From Owenia fusiformis (Eukaryota > Annelida > Polychaeta > Sabellida > Oweniidae), in contig CAIIXF020000004.1 of assembly GCA_903813345.2 (NCBI GenBank), positions 17,533,513 to 17,597,512 of the forward strand: a DNA stretch of 64,000 nt. Reading direction: 5' to 3'. Below are positions 33,481 through 46,715 of this stretch, piece after piece (the stretch's first letter is position 1; each line of letters opens with the position of its first letter). The notes under the pieces were generated by a model, which was not told the DNA's origin, did no database searches, and saw nothing but the letters and a program-made list of their open reading frames with translations. Position numbers and translations under genes: made by a program.

Positions 33481-33937
33481 CCCACTTTTGATTACTTGTG
33501 TAATTGTATGTTCTTTGACACTGACCAATCATGTAAGTTGTAATATCCCATATACTGAGATGAATATGAAGAAGACCCATGCAGAAGATGTACCCCATGA
33601 AATCCAGATATATGTAGATGAGATTTATACTTAAGGCTGATTAGCTCTGCCTCCTCCCAATTCTTTTACTAGCCCCCCTCTGTACCCCCCCCCCATGCAA
33701 TAACTATGACACTTAGATGTACATTATTTACCAGAAATGATTGATATAAAATATAATCAAATAAGTCTAGTGTAAATGTATCTCAAAAGTCAAGTTAAAC
33801 TCTGTTTTTATAGAGTATAGCAATCATCTACTATTGTGGGGGGCGACGCCCACTTTTGATCACTCATGTAATTGTTTGTTCTTTGACACTGACAAATCAT
33901 GTAAATTGCAATATCCTTTATATTTAAACAAATGTTT

Positions 33938-34503
33938 GAACTGTACTGGTTATTTTGAGTGTGCTAAAATGTGCTGATATGTATTGATTCGAAAAATAAT
34001 CCATATTCTACATGATGTACATGTTCAGGTTTTGCAAAATTAAGGATATTTTGAACGAAAATTGTGGTTTCCATGACAACCATGAGTGACAGAGCATTGG
34101 GATTTTACATGCTACCTCAGCATGATCCAATCAACTCCCCATAAAGTTATTATGATGATTGAAGACTAACAGAATGATTTATCGAGTGATGATAAAGTAC
34201 CCCCTGTAATTTTCCATTTTGAACTGTACTGGTTATTTTGAGTGTGCTAAAATGTGCTGATATGTATTGATTCGAAAAATAATCCATATTCTACATGATG
34301 TACATGTTCAGGTTTTGCAAAATTAAGGATATTTTGAACGAAAATTGTGGTTTCCATGACAACCATGAGTGACAGAGCATTGGGATTTTACATGCTACCT
34401 CAGCATGATCCAATCAACTCCCCATAAAGTTATTATGATGATTGAAGACTAACAGAATGATTTATCGAGTGATGATAAAGTACCCCCTGTAATTTTCCAT
34501 TTT
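33938..34503. repeat. 283-bp tandem duplication, two identical units
   Basis: The unit starting GAACTGTACTGGTTATTTTG at 33938 restarts at 34221, and no difference between the two was seen. The left arm of the fold-back has only one equivalent unit. It is either very recent or an assembly artefact. Confidence 0.9.
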
Positions 34504-34802
34504 AGGGTCGAAAACCCCATTTTGACAATTTTCGCCCCGGATATGGCGTGTCAGACAAAAAAATTCTGAAGCATCACATAAAAATACATAAGAAACAAGT
34601 AATTTCAATTTGTTCACGAACTAATACATTTTTGGGTGCTAGCTTACTACCTAACAAGAAAAGAATGATAAAATACCAAGGAATCTATTGAAATAGGTAT
34701 CTTAAGTGTAAGAAGCGTAGAAAATTCGCCCATGTTGTAATCGTACAGGCAAAAGAATGCTCTCACTGCAGGACTATAGTCCTGGTACGGGATAAGAGGC
34801 AG

Positions 34803-35735
34803 CCATTTGGTGTACTATGTCTGTTTCCTTAACTGCAGTTACAGTAACAGTAATGGTGGCTTCCAATAATCTATTGAGGTATAGATACAGTCATTTGGTA
34901 TACTATGTCTGTGTCCTTAACTGCAGTTACAGTAACAGTAATGGTGGCTTCTAATGATCTATTGAGGTATAGAGACAGTCATTTGGTGTTCTATGTCTGT
35001 GTCCTTAACTGCAGTTACAGTAACAGTAATGGTGGCTTCTAATGATCTATTGAGGTATAGAGACAGTCATTTGGTGTTCTATGTCTGTGTCCTTAACTGC
35101 ATTTACAGTAACAGTAATTGTGGCTTCCAATGATCTATTGAGGTATACAGATAGTCATTTGGTATACTATATCTGTGTCCTTAACTGCAGTTACAGTAAC
35201 AGTGATGGTGGTTTCCAATGATCTATTGAGGTATAGAGACAGCAATTTGGTGAACTATGTCTGTGTTCTTAACTGCAGTTACTGTAACAGTAATAGTGGC
35301 TTGCAATGATCTATTGAGGTATAGAGACAGCAATTTGGTGTTCTATGTCTGTGTCATGAACTGCGGTTACAGTAACAGTAATGGTGGTTTCCAATGATCT
35401 ATTGAGGTATAGAGACAGCAATTTGGTGAATTAGTCTGTGTCCTTAACTGCAGTTAGAGTAACAGTAATGGTAGCTTCTAATATGATATATTGAGGTAAA
35501 GACAGTCATTTGGTGTACTATGCCTGTGTCCTTAAATGCAGTTACAGTAACAGTAATGGTGGCTTCCAATAAGTATAGACAGTCATTTGGTGTATTATGT
35601 CTGTGTCCTTAACTGCAGTTACAGTAACAGTAATGGTGGCTTCCAATGATCTATTGAGGTAAAGAGAGTCATTAGGTGTACTATATCTGTGTCCTTAACT
35701 GCAGTTAGAGTAACAGTAATGGTGGTTTCCAATGA
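34803..35735. repeat. 88-bp tandem array, about 10 units
   Basis: The unit runs from CATTTGGTGTACTATGTCTG through TGCAGTTACAGTAACAGTAA to ATTGAGGTATAGAGACAG. Starts at 34891, 34979, 35067 and 35155 give an exact 88-bp period; later units have small deletions. The piece at 29310-29334 is the same unit cut by the fold-back. Confidence 0.9.
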
Positions 35736-35739
35736 TAAT

Positions 35740-38450
35740 TTTGTGATTAATTCACCCAGTTCAAAAATATTTTCAGTTTTTTTTACAAAATTAAAAATCT
35801 GTGATTATAAGTCTAATGTTCAAGTGTCTTGACTAAAGTTCTCCCACCACTAGGTTAAATAGGAAGTACAAAGTGGGTGGGTGCGTGGGTGAGGGGGGTA
35901 ACAGGCAAGATCTAAGGTGACTAAGTTATACTGAACATTGTAATATAGAATGCGAAGAATAGTATGGAGTGCTTTATGCTGCAAGGATGTCTTGAACTAG
36001 CAGATGAAGTTCAAGTTAGGAACAATTTGTTAATTTTCTATATAAGTATCTCTCTATCTAAGTATCTCATATTAGTATCTCTTTATAAGTATCACCGAGC
36101 GTCTAGTAAACAAGACTTCCAGTTCAATATTTTGTGATTTTAGAAAATCAGTTTTACTACATTTATGTTTCTACATGGTTGACTTTTCATAGACTATTGT
36201 TCATTTTGGTTTTGAAGAATGTAGTTTTCGTTTGCAAGAGATCGTAGCTGTAGGAGGGTAAGTTATGTGGTATGTTAAAGATAATGCTGAGAATAATTAC
36301 TTTTTGCATATACGCTATAGTTTTATGTTCAAGGTTAGACAGCTTAATAATTTACCCAGCAATTATAGATAAACATCAGACATGTTATAATAATTTTGTT
36401 TTTGACAAAATATGGGTTAATAAGATGAACTCAATGACTCTGAATATATATTATAACAGAATTTAATAGTAAAACATAAGTAGAGAACTGCTTAAAGAGG
36501 CTCTATACCATTGGATAGCACAATCAAGACCCCACTGGACCTTTTTGCATATTGAGTTTCACCACATATTCACCTATCTACTTACCAACTAAGAAGTCCC
36601 AAATCCCCCCATTCAGTGTTAATTTTTCGATTGTGCTGACCGATCTAGTTATTTTCGCAGAAATTGATTATTTCAATATTTCGGCAATAATATATCCATG
36701 GTATGTGAGATATTATATGAGCAATAACAATAGGACATCATTGATTGTCTGGGGAGAAATCTATGGTGCATCTTTAAAAGAAGTGAAGCCCAAATAAAAG
36801 CTATGATTATTATACACATCCCTCTGTTTTTTGTCTCTCTTTTTGTATAACTGCGTTTTCTAAAGTTTTTTAAGATGAAAGTGCCTCTACATGATGCTGA
36901 ATTCCATTTATTTATTAAAGAAAAGTTGACTGGTCAAGTGAATTGTCTGAATCTAAGATCGCTTATATTTTCTTGTGTTAACATAACAGGAATGATAACC
37001 TTGTAAGGTCAAGGTCATAAGGTCAAGAAAACCATTTAACCCCTTGACTCTAGTCATAGTGACAGATGTATCAGTCATGGAATTCACTGTTCAAATTTCA
37101 CAAAATATGTATTAAATGTTTTTTGTTTTTCTAAGTTTAGTATTAAAACCAAAATGAATGGTATTGTATTTGAATAAAGAAATATGGTGAAAGCATGCAA
37201 AAATGCTGTGGTATTCAAGACAGACAAGAGACTCATTCATTCATTATAATGCCAACAGTTCTGTCAGACTCATTAAACCTATATCTAAAAAACATTTATC
37301 TTTCTGAAAAAGACTATTGAGAGCAACTTTTATTGAACTGTTTTTATGTCCTCCTGTGCTTACAAATATGGATTTTGATGTGAGTTTTATCAATAATAGA
37401 TTGCATAAGTCATTATTAATACAATAATAGTTCTAAACATTTCTGTTTGATTAGGAATTGAGTAAAAGCCCTGTATTGAATGGTATATGAAATAACAATT
37501 ACAAAGGAAACAATGTATAGTCTTATTCAGAAGCGAGTGAGAATGTAGCTAGCAGATTAAGAGGCTCCGTTTGGAACTGTCGCAAAGTATGATTTGCTAG
37601 CAACTAATTGTTCATTGGAAACAATGGTTTTCTATATATTGTAAGTTATGATCTTACCAAAATAGACTTCCAGATGAATAATTGTGAAGCCATAACTCTG
37701 ATAATTTGTATCTTATTTTGAACACAGTCATGTTGACGTTGACTTCCTCTGGCATCTTTCGCTATTTGTATCTCCTCTTGTAGAGGTGAATAGCTTGGTC
37801 AGTGGCTTGATGCAACCCTACATTAGTGTTATACGACGTATATACGTATATACTTTGTCATATACATGTTAGTTTATGTTTTCAATATAAAACATATGTT
37901 TATAGTACTGTTCATCTAACGCTTTTGAAGGATTGTATGTAGGCTGTGGATCCCACAATGTATTATAAGATATTTTAATTAGAAAGCCATGTTGCCAGTC
38001 AAATAACCTTGTATTATATCTAATGAGCAATCTGCCTACTGCTGGCTCCATGTTATTTTGCCTGATTTCACTTCATTTATATCCAATCTTTAGATCTTAT
38101 TTTCTAGCATTCCTGTATCATTTAGAATGTTAACTACCACTTTTCTACTGTACCTTTGAAATCGCCATCTTTGTTACTCTTTTTCCATTTAAAGGCCTCC
38201 TCACATATGAATGAATCCACGCAGCCTTGAATTGGGTAAATTGTCTGTTCTGGCAATAAAACATAACCTTTGTATATATCATTTGATATTCCACCCATTT
38301 GTAGTCAGTGGTTCATGATCTTTATTTGTTTAATAATATCAAACTTACAGTCATGTCCAGTGGATGAGTTGTCTAGGGGATGAGTTGTCTTGGGGATGAG
38401 TTACCATCTAGACTGTGCATCTATTCATCATATTCAGAGACGAGAAGGCT
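35740..38450. other. No gene seen over 2.7 kb
   Basis: AT-rich, with short frames only. The 81-codon frame at 36552 has no motif or splice context and is not supported. Confidence 0.4.
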
Positions 38451-38453
38451 GAT

Positions 38454-38610
38454 ACAGTAAAATCTGTCTTAGTGAACACCTTTCTCTTGTGAACACCTTA
38501 CTCTAGTGGACACCCTGTCACTGCACATACTCTACTGACTCATGTATTAATTACCTTCTATGTAGTGAACACCTATCATCATTGAACCTTTTGTTTCAGC
38601 AAAAAATGTT
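38454..38610 (+). repeat. GTGAACACC element, single copy 2
   Basis: CAGTAAAATCTGTC is followed by GTGAACACCTTTCTCTTG, CTGCACATACTCTACTGACT, TACCTTCTATGTAGTGAACA and CATTGAAC, colinear with the copy at 7329. Confidence 0.65.
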
Positions 38611-38635
38611 CAAATCTACACAGCTTATGCCATGG

Positions 38636-38805
38636 GTGTTAAAACACGAATATACCATGAGCACATGCTTTGAGGATCCGCGTTGTTTGAACCTACCGCC
38701 GAGCACACTTAGACATTAAGACCCGTTACACAGTCATGATACCGCCGAGCAAGCTCATTGTATCATCGGGTCTGCTTTACCCCCGTGTTATACTGTAATT
38801 ACTAA
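38636..38805. repeat. Imperfect palindromic GC-richer patch
   Basis: GTTAAAACACG and CGTGTTATACTG bracket the patch, and two ACCGCCGAGCA motifs lie inside. It resembles a hairpin MITE, but the arms are poorly preserved. Confidence 0.4.
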
Positions 38806-41040
38806 TAGGTTTTCAGCCCCAGGGTTCGAATGAAGTGTAGTGATCATTATATCTTTAACAAGTAGATTGTCTCTCTACGACTAATATTCTACTTATCTGT
38901 CTAACTGAGGATGGGGAAAGTAATTTGATAATTGCTAATCATTAATTCCTATTTTCAAAGGAATAATAGATTATATCGTGCACTGGAGGTCACATGCTCA
39001 ATGCTTATAAATCTAAATGATAGGCAAGACTTGTTTTGCATTACAAGTTTGCAGTTTGCATCAACACCCATCTAGCACCCTGAACTCTTCTAAAAGTACA
39101 CAGGTCACTTTACACATTAAATTGAACCAATCGCAAAGCAGCTTGATGCCACACAGATATGTTTATTTATTCAGTGAACCATAATCAAGGGATGCGAGGC
39201 TCTGATTAGGACGGAGTTCAAAGATAGGAAAAATAAAGAGTAAAAGGTATAAGAGTGTGTCTCTCTTGCAAGGGGTTATTCCTCTTAGACGCCTTATTGT
39301 AGAAAGAATGTCAAAGTCACCATGTTTTAAGAAAATCAGGCAGGTCATTCACTGGCAAATTCATCAATCTGAAGCCTTATTATATCGTATAATTATTGAG
39401 CTCTTATATCCTGCATTTGTTTGACTTGGATTCATAAAAGATAGCTTCGTCTATACTCAAAGTTTCAGAGAAACCTCTGAACTTAAGCTTGTCATTGCCA
39501 GAAGGACAATTTTTTATATAGAGTAATGCCTGCTATATTGACCAATGTTACACCATTATTTAAAATTGTTTTTTTCTGCTTGCTGATTGGTTGAGAAGAT
39601 ATCATCGTGGTTGGTTTAAATTGATTTATGACCTAGGCGATTAGGGTATTGAGCTCTCATTGCAATACATTGACATTAAAGGTGAACGCAATATTACCAT
39701 CATGACTGATGCATTTCAGTGATCAATCTAGTTCTGCATCAAGTCTCTTGTCATCCCCTATCTGCTTAAGGGTTATTTCTGAGGCAACATGTGTAATCTA
39801 AGGAGGCCGATTGGCTACCAGAATGCAATTACAATATTTTTTAACATTGAATCTGATATTTTAGGATGTCGTAAATTTCGCCTCAATTTTTGAATCGTGA
39901 AAGCACACAAAAAGATATCAGCTCAGATCTTTTAAATTGCTGATTATGAATTTATAACTAGTTTAATATCAGACAATAATGGTAATCTGACATTTTCATT
40001 GTTGGAAAATATCGAGCTGCATCCCTGAGAGCCAATTCTCTTTGATGTATACTAGAAAGGTGGGGGTAGGGGTTACAAGGGACTTGAAGCAAGACTACAA
40101 ATCTATTGTTTTATTGCCTTAAGACACCCCTTATCTACTTCACCTCTGAGTTAAGGTTTTTACTGGGGATTCGGATGGGGGGAGGGGAGAGTTACAAGGG
40201 GTTTGAAGCAAGACAACATCCTGTTATATTTGGTTATACTATTATGAAAATAGTATTTTTTCTGTTTTATTTGTTACTGTTGTTATTCTTACCTTGACAT
40301 TTTGCTCCCAATACACTTGAGTAGATATAAATGTTACACTGGAATGAAAAAGCTGATAATTCCATCATGTTATTCTGTTATTGCCCTACCCTTTTCAATA
40401 ATTCTACTTCAGAACAGCAGTTATAGAATTTTATACCTTCATAAGTAGCCAGTATATTTTGTAACTTTGAATTATTTGAAATACTGTGTTCTGATTGGCT
40501 GGAATTTGATATGCTGCCTGGCTATGTGTGAATTCAAATTCTAACTCCATAAAATGCCATGATAGCTGCTTTTGGGTTATTTAAGATCTTAACATGCATC
40601 AAAGCCATATATTTGTTTCTCCTCTTCAGAGTGTATTGATATTACTAGATAGTCTAAGACTCAGGGTAGTTATTATTCTGATTGCATATAAACACAAAGC
40701 TATTTTGACAAAATATGGATGTTTGTCCCCAAGTTCTTACTACAAAATAACAATATTATAATTCATTGTTATGTAATTCAGAACATGAAAACCATTATTA
40801 AATGTGATTAAGGATCTCTGTTCATTGCAACGTTGAACAATTTTAGAAGGATATAGAAAACATCACAAACTTTTGCCTGTTGATGCAGATTTTTGCTTCG
40901 AAACACACACATTTGAATATTAAACTGTTTCTTAAAACTCCAAAACAATTTTATTAAAAATGAAAACTAGGAGTCAGCGTCCATCATTTTTATTAATTTT
41001 GTTCTGGGGATATCCTAAAATATGACATTGATTAAACCAA
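38806..41040. other. No gene seen
   Basis: AT-rich. A short direct repeat (GTTACAAGGG.(C/T)TTGAAGCAAGAC) occurs at about 40070 and 40190. Confidence 0.4.
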
Positions 41041-41042
41041 AT

Positions 41043-41235
41043 GCCCCCTGCCCCTGTCACCCTACCCCCATCCCCCTGCCCCCATCTCCCTGTCCCCCTG
41101 CCCCATCCCCCTGTCCCCCTGCCCTCACCACCCTGTCCCCCTGCCCCCACCACCCTGTCCCCCTGCCCCCATTCCCCCTGTCCTCCTGCCCCCATCTCCC
41201 TGTCCCCCTGCCCCCATTCCCCCTGTCCCCCAGAT
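41043..41235. repeat. C-rich minisatellite (CCCCTGCCCCCATCTCCCTGT type)
   Basis: About nine imperfect units of roughly 20-24 bp, almost all pyrimidine on the plus strand. The minus strand has repeated G4-5 runs that could form G-quadruplexes. The open frames on both strands follow from the low-complexity composition. Confidence 0.9.
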
Positions 41236-41818
41236 GTAGCAGACATCATCCACTTACTCATGATGAATGAGGATCAAAGCACTTTGCTAAATTATTGTTA
41301 AGCTTATATTAGGTCATCCCGACCAGCTATATTCTATTCTATACCGTTCATCTCTCTGCTAAGTGCTTGAATTTATCAGAACTGGCATTATATATTATAT
41401 TGGAACATATCAAAATTTGTGCATGAGAAATACATGCATTTTTATAATACATCTAATATTATAAATCACTTCATAATATTTGTAAATACCTTTATCTTCA
41501 ATTTTCCCCAAAAAATTGATCCATCTTTCTCATATTCTTATTTGTAGTGATATTAAGAAGTGTCTATCATCTAGAAAAACTGGTTTATTTGGTGAATCTT
41601 GTACCCTATTTAATGTTATAGAGAATTTCCACTTATTTCTTGGCCTCATTGTTATTTATGTGAGGCATTGCCTTTATATTATAATTAACTGTTACATTTC
41701 CCACAGGGTGTTTTAACATTCTAGAAGCCTAATAAGGTCATTTATAGACTGCCCATCAATACATCAAGTTTAAGGAATATTTTAGTAATCAATTTGTCGG
41801 TTCAATGCTCTGCCCTTA

Positions 41819-42168
41819 TACCCTGCATGCAGAGTCTAGTTATAAACTACCCTCTGCCTAGTATAGACTATATTACAGTTTAGTAGTCCCGCCCCCACAT
41901 CCTATGCCTGTGACGGCTAGGGTTATAAATCATTTCACACCTACGGCACTGACCGATTCTCAACCTATCAGCAAGCTGGAAGGAATACGTGCTAAATGCG
42001 TGCACAATAATTATGTGATTATGTCAGAGAAAATTACCATATAGAAAGTCATCCTTATTTGGACGACGGACTCTGATTAAAGCTTTGAGTTCAGAGATTT
42101 ATTGAAAACTGAAAGAGTGAAGACGAAGCTCTCTTTTGAGAAACAAAGTCGAACGAATGCAAAGGGTA
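41819..42168 (+). mobile_element. TACCCT element with 9-bp TSD, copy 2
   Basis: The element is 350 bp, the same family as 31824 but more diverged and slightly shorter. It is flanked by CTGCCCTTA on both sides (41810-41818 and 42169-42177). The CRE-like and splice-donor-like motifs are eroded in this copy. Confidence 0.9.
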
Positions 42169-42177
42169 CTGCCCTTA

Positions 42178-44448
42178 ATGGATTAAAGCTTACCCTCTTT
42201 ACGAGGATACCTTTTATTGCCTTTGTCATCCATGTATACTTGGAGTCCCATGATACATTATGTAACATTACATATTTTGATAATACCCTAGTCACATTTG
42301 ATCTACAGCAACCGTACGATGGTTATGGATTCCCAAAATCGAGAGAAATATGCAGCATAAATAAAAGGATAAGCAGCAATGATACAATACATTATAGGTA
42401 AAATAGTCTGGGGATAAAGGGGGAGGGGCAGGGAACATGATTATAACTAGGGTCAAGTAATCAGATTTGAAAGTCTACCTTAGTCGGACTAAAATTATAT
42501 AGATTTATATACCATTTTGGTATTATTATTATTATTATTTTGGTACAATTTTGGTATTATTCAGCATTAAGGCTAGAGAATGTAACATTTGCATGATATT
42601 CTAAAATACATGCTTAAGTACCTTATCATGCTATTGTATCATTCAATTATTTATAAAAAAACTTGTAGATATCAGTTTATACAATAGTCTATTTGCAACT
42701 GATAGGTACTATCTGCGAAGCATCCAGTCTTAAAGTACTTCTTTTGCTATTCATATTCTAAATGCTTGATTTCTATATAATGTCAGTATCAGGTTTTTTG
42801 GGGGAATTTCCATGAAGGTGAATTGTTTTTTGTTGTCTTTTAGATTCCTTTGGAATTCTATTTTGTTTCCTTTATCTGTATTCTGACACAATACGACCAT
42901 GGAATTGTTTCAAAGGGATGATTTATTAGTTATGTAAATACATCGCAAATGCTTCCATGATCTATTTTCATTGCTATTGTAAAGTGATGATGAACCAGGA
43001 CAAAAGTTATCAATATTTATGATATTCTTTCCACAAATGGCATTATTAGATTAGCAAAATGAGCAATTTTGATATAGAACAAATTCTTTATTAATTGAAT
43101 AAATTCCATGCAGAATGGTCTCTGTTTAAAAAATGGGCATATGAATTTTATATGTTTGTTTGCGTGTTCTGTATTTTCAAGGGTGTAATGTATCCCTGTA
43201 TACTATTATATGTGATATATATTATCGTTATTGTTTCTATGCATTAGTGTACGTTTCTCGACAGGCTGTTATCACTTTATCGGAATATGAAAATGAGAAC
43301 GTACAAATAAATTAGATTAGATTTTATTTAAATAGCAGACTATATCTATAAAAGCTTGGTTTGTGAAGAAGATGAATGTTTTCAGAAAAATGGGCTTTTC
43401 TTGATGAAGACTGACTGTAACTTTATCATGTTGGAAAAAGTATATATTGTCAACATTTTTTTGTGTTCAGTTTAAGTGATTCTATTTTACACCTGTAACA
43501 GTTGTTACACATTTAAAGTGTTAATGTCTTGTTAATGCCTCGTTCTTGATATAAACATTATCATTCATATTTATTCGTTTTGAGATAGATATTTATGAAG
43601 ATCAGAGTTTTCAGATATATGGCAATATTATATTTTAGAAATATTGAACTGTTATTAAGCAAATGGCCATTGATGTCTGCTTCGTCTATAGGTTCCTAAA
43701 AATTCATGCCAAATTATGTCATAGTCATTTACATAGAATACCTGCTTAAATACCGACCCACCCACCCTCCCTTGATAGCAAAACAAACGTTTTGAAAATG
43801 TGATTTTTGAGATGAAAAAGATTTGCTTACAAAAGACTGCACTTTTTTTTACGTATCACATTTTGATAACATGTGATACGACTACAATATAATCCAAAAT
43901 GCCATTTAACAAAACAGGTTACCAAAGACCTAACCAAACACCCACCAACCCACCCACCTACTCATTAAACTAAAGATATCATATTTAGACTCTAATGTCA
44001 ATTTACTAATGGTGCCTGAAAGCATTTTGAGTGAAGATTTTTTTTATGATATAATCTCTGCATTGTTGAATTAGATTATCTTCATTGAAGTAGGCTTATT
44101 TAAATTCCAATGTGGTTGTTAGTAGAAATGATATCATGTCTTTTTTAACTATGGTTGCATACTCAAGTTTCTCATGATGGAAGAGTATATACTCGTCAGT
44201 AAACCACTTTCACGCCCTCATTGGGAAATCAATATTTCTAAAGTAATCAAAACATGGTGAATTATTGCTTTCATGATTTTTTATTACATATTATTCCATG
44301 TTTGCAATGAAATGTTTTACAGCTAACTTCTGAATTGGACAAATGAATATAGTTTTGAAGCTGATCCCAAAAGTAGCTATTGGTCTTTCAGGGTTGATTG
44401 AATATGAAATGAATGTTAGCTCCTTATGAAGGCATAATAATCTGTGAC
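42178..44448. other. No gene; small hairpin and trinucleotide run
   Basis: There is an ATT run at about 42520-42538 and a perfect 10-bp inverted repeat, CGTATCACAT / ATGTGATACG (43852-43880). Nothing coding is visible. Confidence 0.45.
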
Positions 44449-44790
44449 TGCAGTTCTGATTGGGTAGCTTGATTTGATTTGACCAATTCCTTGTGTTCTG
44501 ATTGGTTAGCTTGATTTTAATTGACCAATTCCTTGTGTTCTGATTGGCTAGCTTGATTTTAATTGACCAATTCTTTATGTTCTGATTGGCTAGCTTGATT
44601 TTAATTGACTGATTCCTTGTGTTCTGATTGGATAGCTAGATCTGTTTGTATAGCTGGACTTTGATCGACCTATTTCTCATGTTCTGATTGGCTAGCTTGA
44701 TTTTAATTGACCAATTCCTCATATTCTGATTATGTAGCTGATTTCATTAGACTTTTCCCCTTATTCTGATTGTGTTGCTGAACTTTGATT
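44449..44790. repeat. 42-bp tandem array with ATTGG and CCAAT in each unit
   Basis: The unit TCTGATTGGCTAGCTTGATT plus TTAATTGACCAATTCCTTGTGT repeats about eight times and decays to the right. Confidence 0.85.
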
Positions 44791-45089
44791 GACTCATTCT
44801 TTCAGTATTCTCATTGTGTAAGGCTTAGTGTAATGATTATCTCCACTCTGCTGTATCAGTACTGATGCATCCTCCCACACATAATGACACATTTACATTT
44901 CTTATTCTATTCTCAATGACGATTAAATTAATAACAATTGCTCAATTGTGATTAACTTTACTCAGGTTATTAAATACAGCCAAAGGGCTATCAAACTGTT
45001 GTTCAATGATGTGATCCTTGACATTATGTTTAAATATGTAATTGAGTAATTTGTTTCAGGTACACTTTTAGGTATCCTGGGTGTCAGGA

Positions 45090-45265
45090 CCTAGAGCTGC
45101 GCCATAGCAAGGGGTATTTCGGGGTTTGAACGAAAAAAATCTTTCAAAATCATGCAGTTTTTTCATCATTTTGCACACTTTTCAAATAATTTTGGCCATT
45201 TTGAACCTCCCTGGAATTTTTTTAAAAAGTGAACCCCCCTTGGCAAAAGCTGGCTATGGGGTTTA
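45090..45265. repeat. Dispersed element, CGCCATAGCAAGGGG type
   Basis: The left edge GCGCCATAGCAAGGGG is roughly mirrored by CCCCCCTTGGCAAAAGCTGG near 45233-45252. It may be related to the 4464 element. No target duplication was found. Confidence 0.4.
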
Positions 45266-46030
45266 GTATATATCTTGGAAACTCTCTTCAAGAAAGAAAA
45301 TCAAAGCAGTTGTTGACCTCAAAGGCTTCATTTTCAAGATGGCGGTTAATCTAGTGTAGCATGAGCTGAATAAGGTGAACCATATCATAATGAGATCATG
45401 CTCAAAGGGGCTGTCAACCATCTAAAAAGGCTTTTAATTTCAAAATGGGGGATGGGATCTTCATGTCAATGTAACTTTATTATGGGATCACTAGGTTTCA
45501 ACATAAAGAACAAAATTCTATGGAAAATTACACAAAAGCTATTATTTTTCAAGGAGAAAATCACTTTCAATCGAGGATTAGCTAAGTAGAATTTAAAAAG
45601 GAATAACTTTGTGTTAATTTTCCCGATGGAACTAGAAAAAGCTATTGAATAGGGGGATTGTGTATTAAATGCTATATATCGATCAACTGACATTTTTATT
45701 AATCCAATATTATTAATACTGACTTTTGATCAGCATTTTGTTACTTATTCAAAAATATGCTAATTTATCTATCTATTCAAGGTATATTTGAAATCTATTA
45801 GCCATTAAAAGGAACGTCTGTTACGGATGATGTCCAATTAAGAACAGTTGTGGAAAAATGAAGTTAATTTTGTTAGAGGGAAGGTGTAAATTATGGTTTC
45901 ATTAGCAACAAAATAAACTGTAAACTGTTTTGAAAGTGAATTTATGTTATTCTTTTCATTAATTTTACAGATATAAAGACAACAAAAGACGCACATTTTG
46001 CACCACTACTATATCACCATTTTATGTGAC
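45266..46030. other. No gene seen
   Basis: AT-rich without a supported frame. Confidence 0.4.
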
Positions 46031-46035
46031 AAGCA

Positions 46036-46684
46036 TTTAGCATCTGTTTGGCATTTGGCATCTGTTTGGCATTAAGCATCTGTTTGGCATTTAGCATTTG
46101 TTTGGCAATCTGTTTAGCTATTAGCATCTGTTTGGCATTTGGCATCTCTTTGGCATTTAGCATCTCTTTGGCATTTAGCATATGTTTGGCATTTAGCATC
46201 TGTTTGGCATTTAGCATCCCTTTGGCATTTAGCATCTCTTTGGCATATAGCATATGTTTGGCATTTAGCATTTGTTTGGCCATCTGTTTAGCTATTAGCA
46301 TCTGTTTGGCATTTGGCATCTGTTTGGCATTTAGCATCTGTTTGGCATTTAGCATCTCTTTGGCATTTAGCATCTGTCTGGCATTTAGCATTTGTTTGGC
46401 CATCTGTTTAGCTATTAGCATCTGTCTGGCATTTGGCATCTCTTTGGCATTTAGCATCTGTTTGGCATTTAGCATCTGTTTGGCATTTAGCATATGTTTG
46501 GCATTTAGCATCTGTTTGGCATTTAGCATCTGTTTGGCATTTAGCATCTGTTTGGCATTTGGCATCTGTTTGGCATTTAGCATCTGTTTGGCATTTAGCA
46601 TCTGTTTGGCATTTAGCATCTGTTTGGCATTTGGCATCTGTTTGGCATTTAGCATCTGTTTGGCATTTGGCATCTGTTTGGCAT
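46036..46684. repeat. 18-bp minisatellite (TTTGGCATTTAGCATCTG), about 35 units
   Basis: The 18-bp period is a multiple of three, so several frames stay open on both strands (for example a 6-residue NAKQML repeat on minus and SICLAF on plus). Three units at 46101, 46275 and 46395 carry the same aberrant TTTGGC(A/C)ATCTGTTTAGC, so larger blocks have been copied. Confidence 0.92.
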
Positions 46685-46715
46685 GTGTAACAATTGTTAC
46701 ACTTTTCCAGGTGGT

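Larger units (their letters stand above)
29343..34795. mobile_element. 5.45-kb fold-back transposon with very long compound arms
   Basis: The ends are TTATCCCGTGCCAGGAC and its mirror, each followed by the palindrome CAGGACTATAGTCCTG. The outer parts of the arms (29343-30230 and 33890-34795) mirror each other over almost their full length. The inner parts consist of repeated blocks of about 350-370 bp, each with TGTCAAAGA, GTGGGCGTCGCCCCC and a purine or pyrimidine tract (starts at about 30231, 30581 and 31080, mirrored at about 33511 and 33879). The middle has no transposase, only two smaller elements (31188 and 31824). Known fold-back elements, such as the sea-urchin TU elements and Drosophila FB, have this design. 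Confidence 0.85.

Noticed and set aside
36552-36797. 81-codon frame as a gene
   Set aside because: No Kozak-like start, splice signal or motif, and the composition fits chance AT-rich sequence.
41022-41301. Proline-rich and glycine-rich frames at 41 kb
   Set aside because: They are translations of a C-rich minisatellite.
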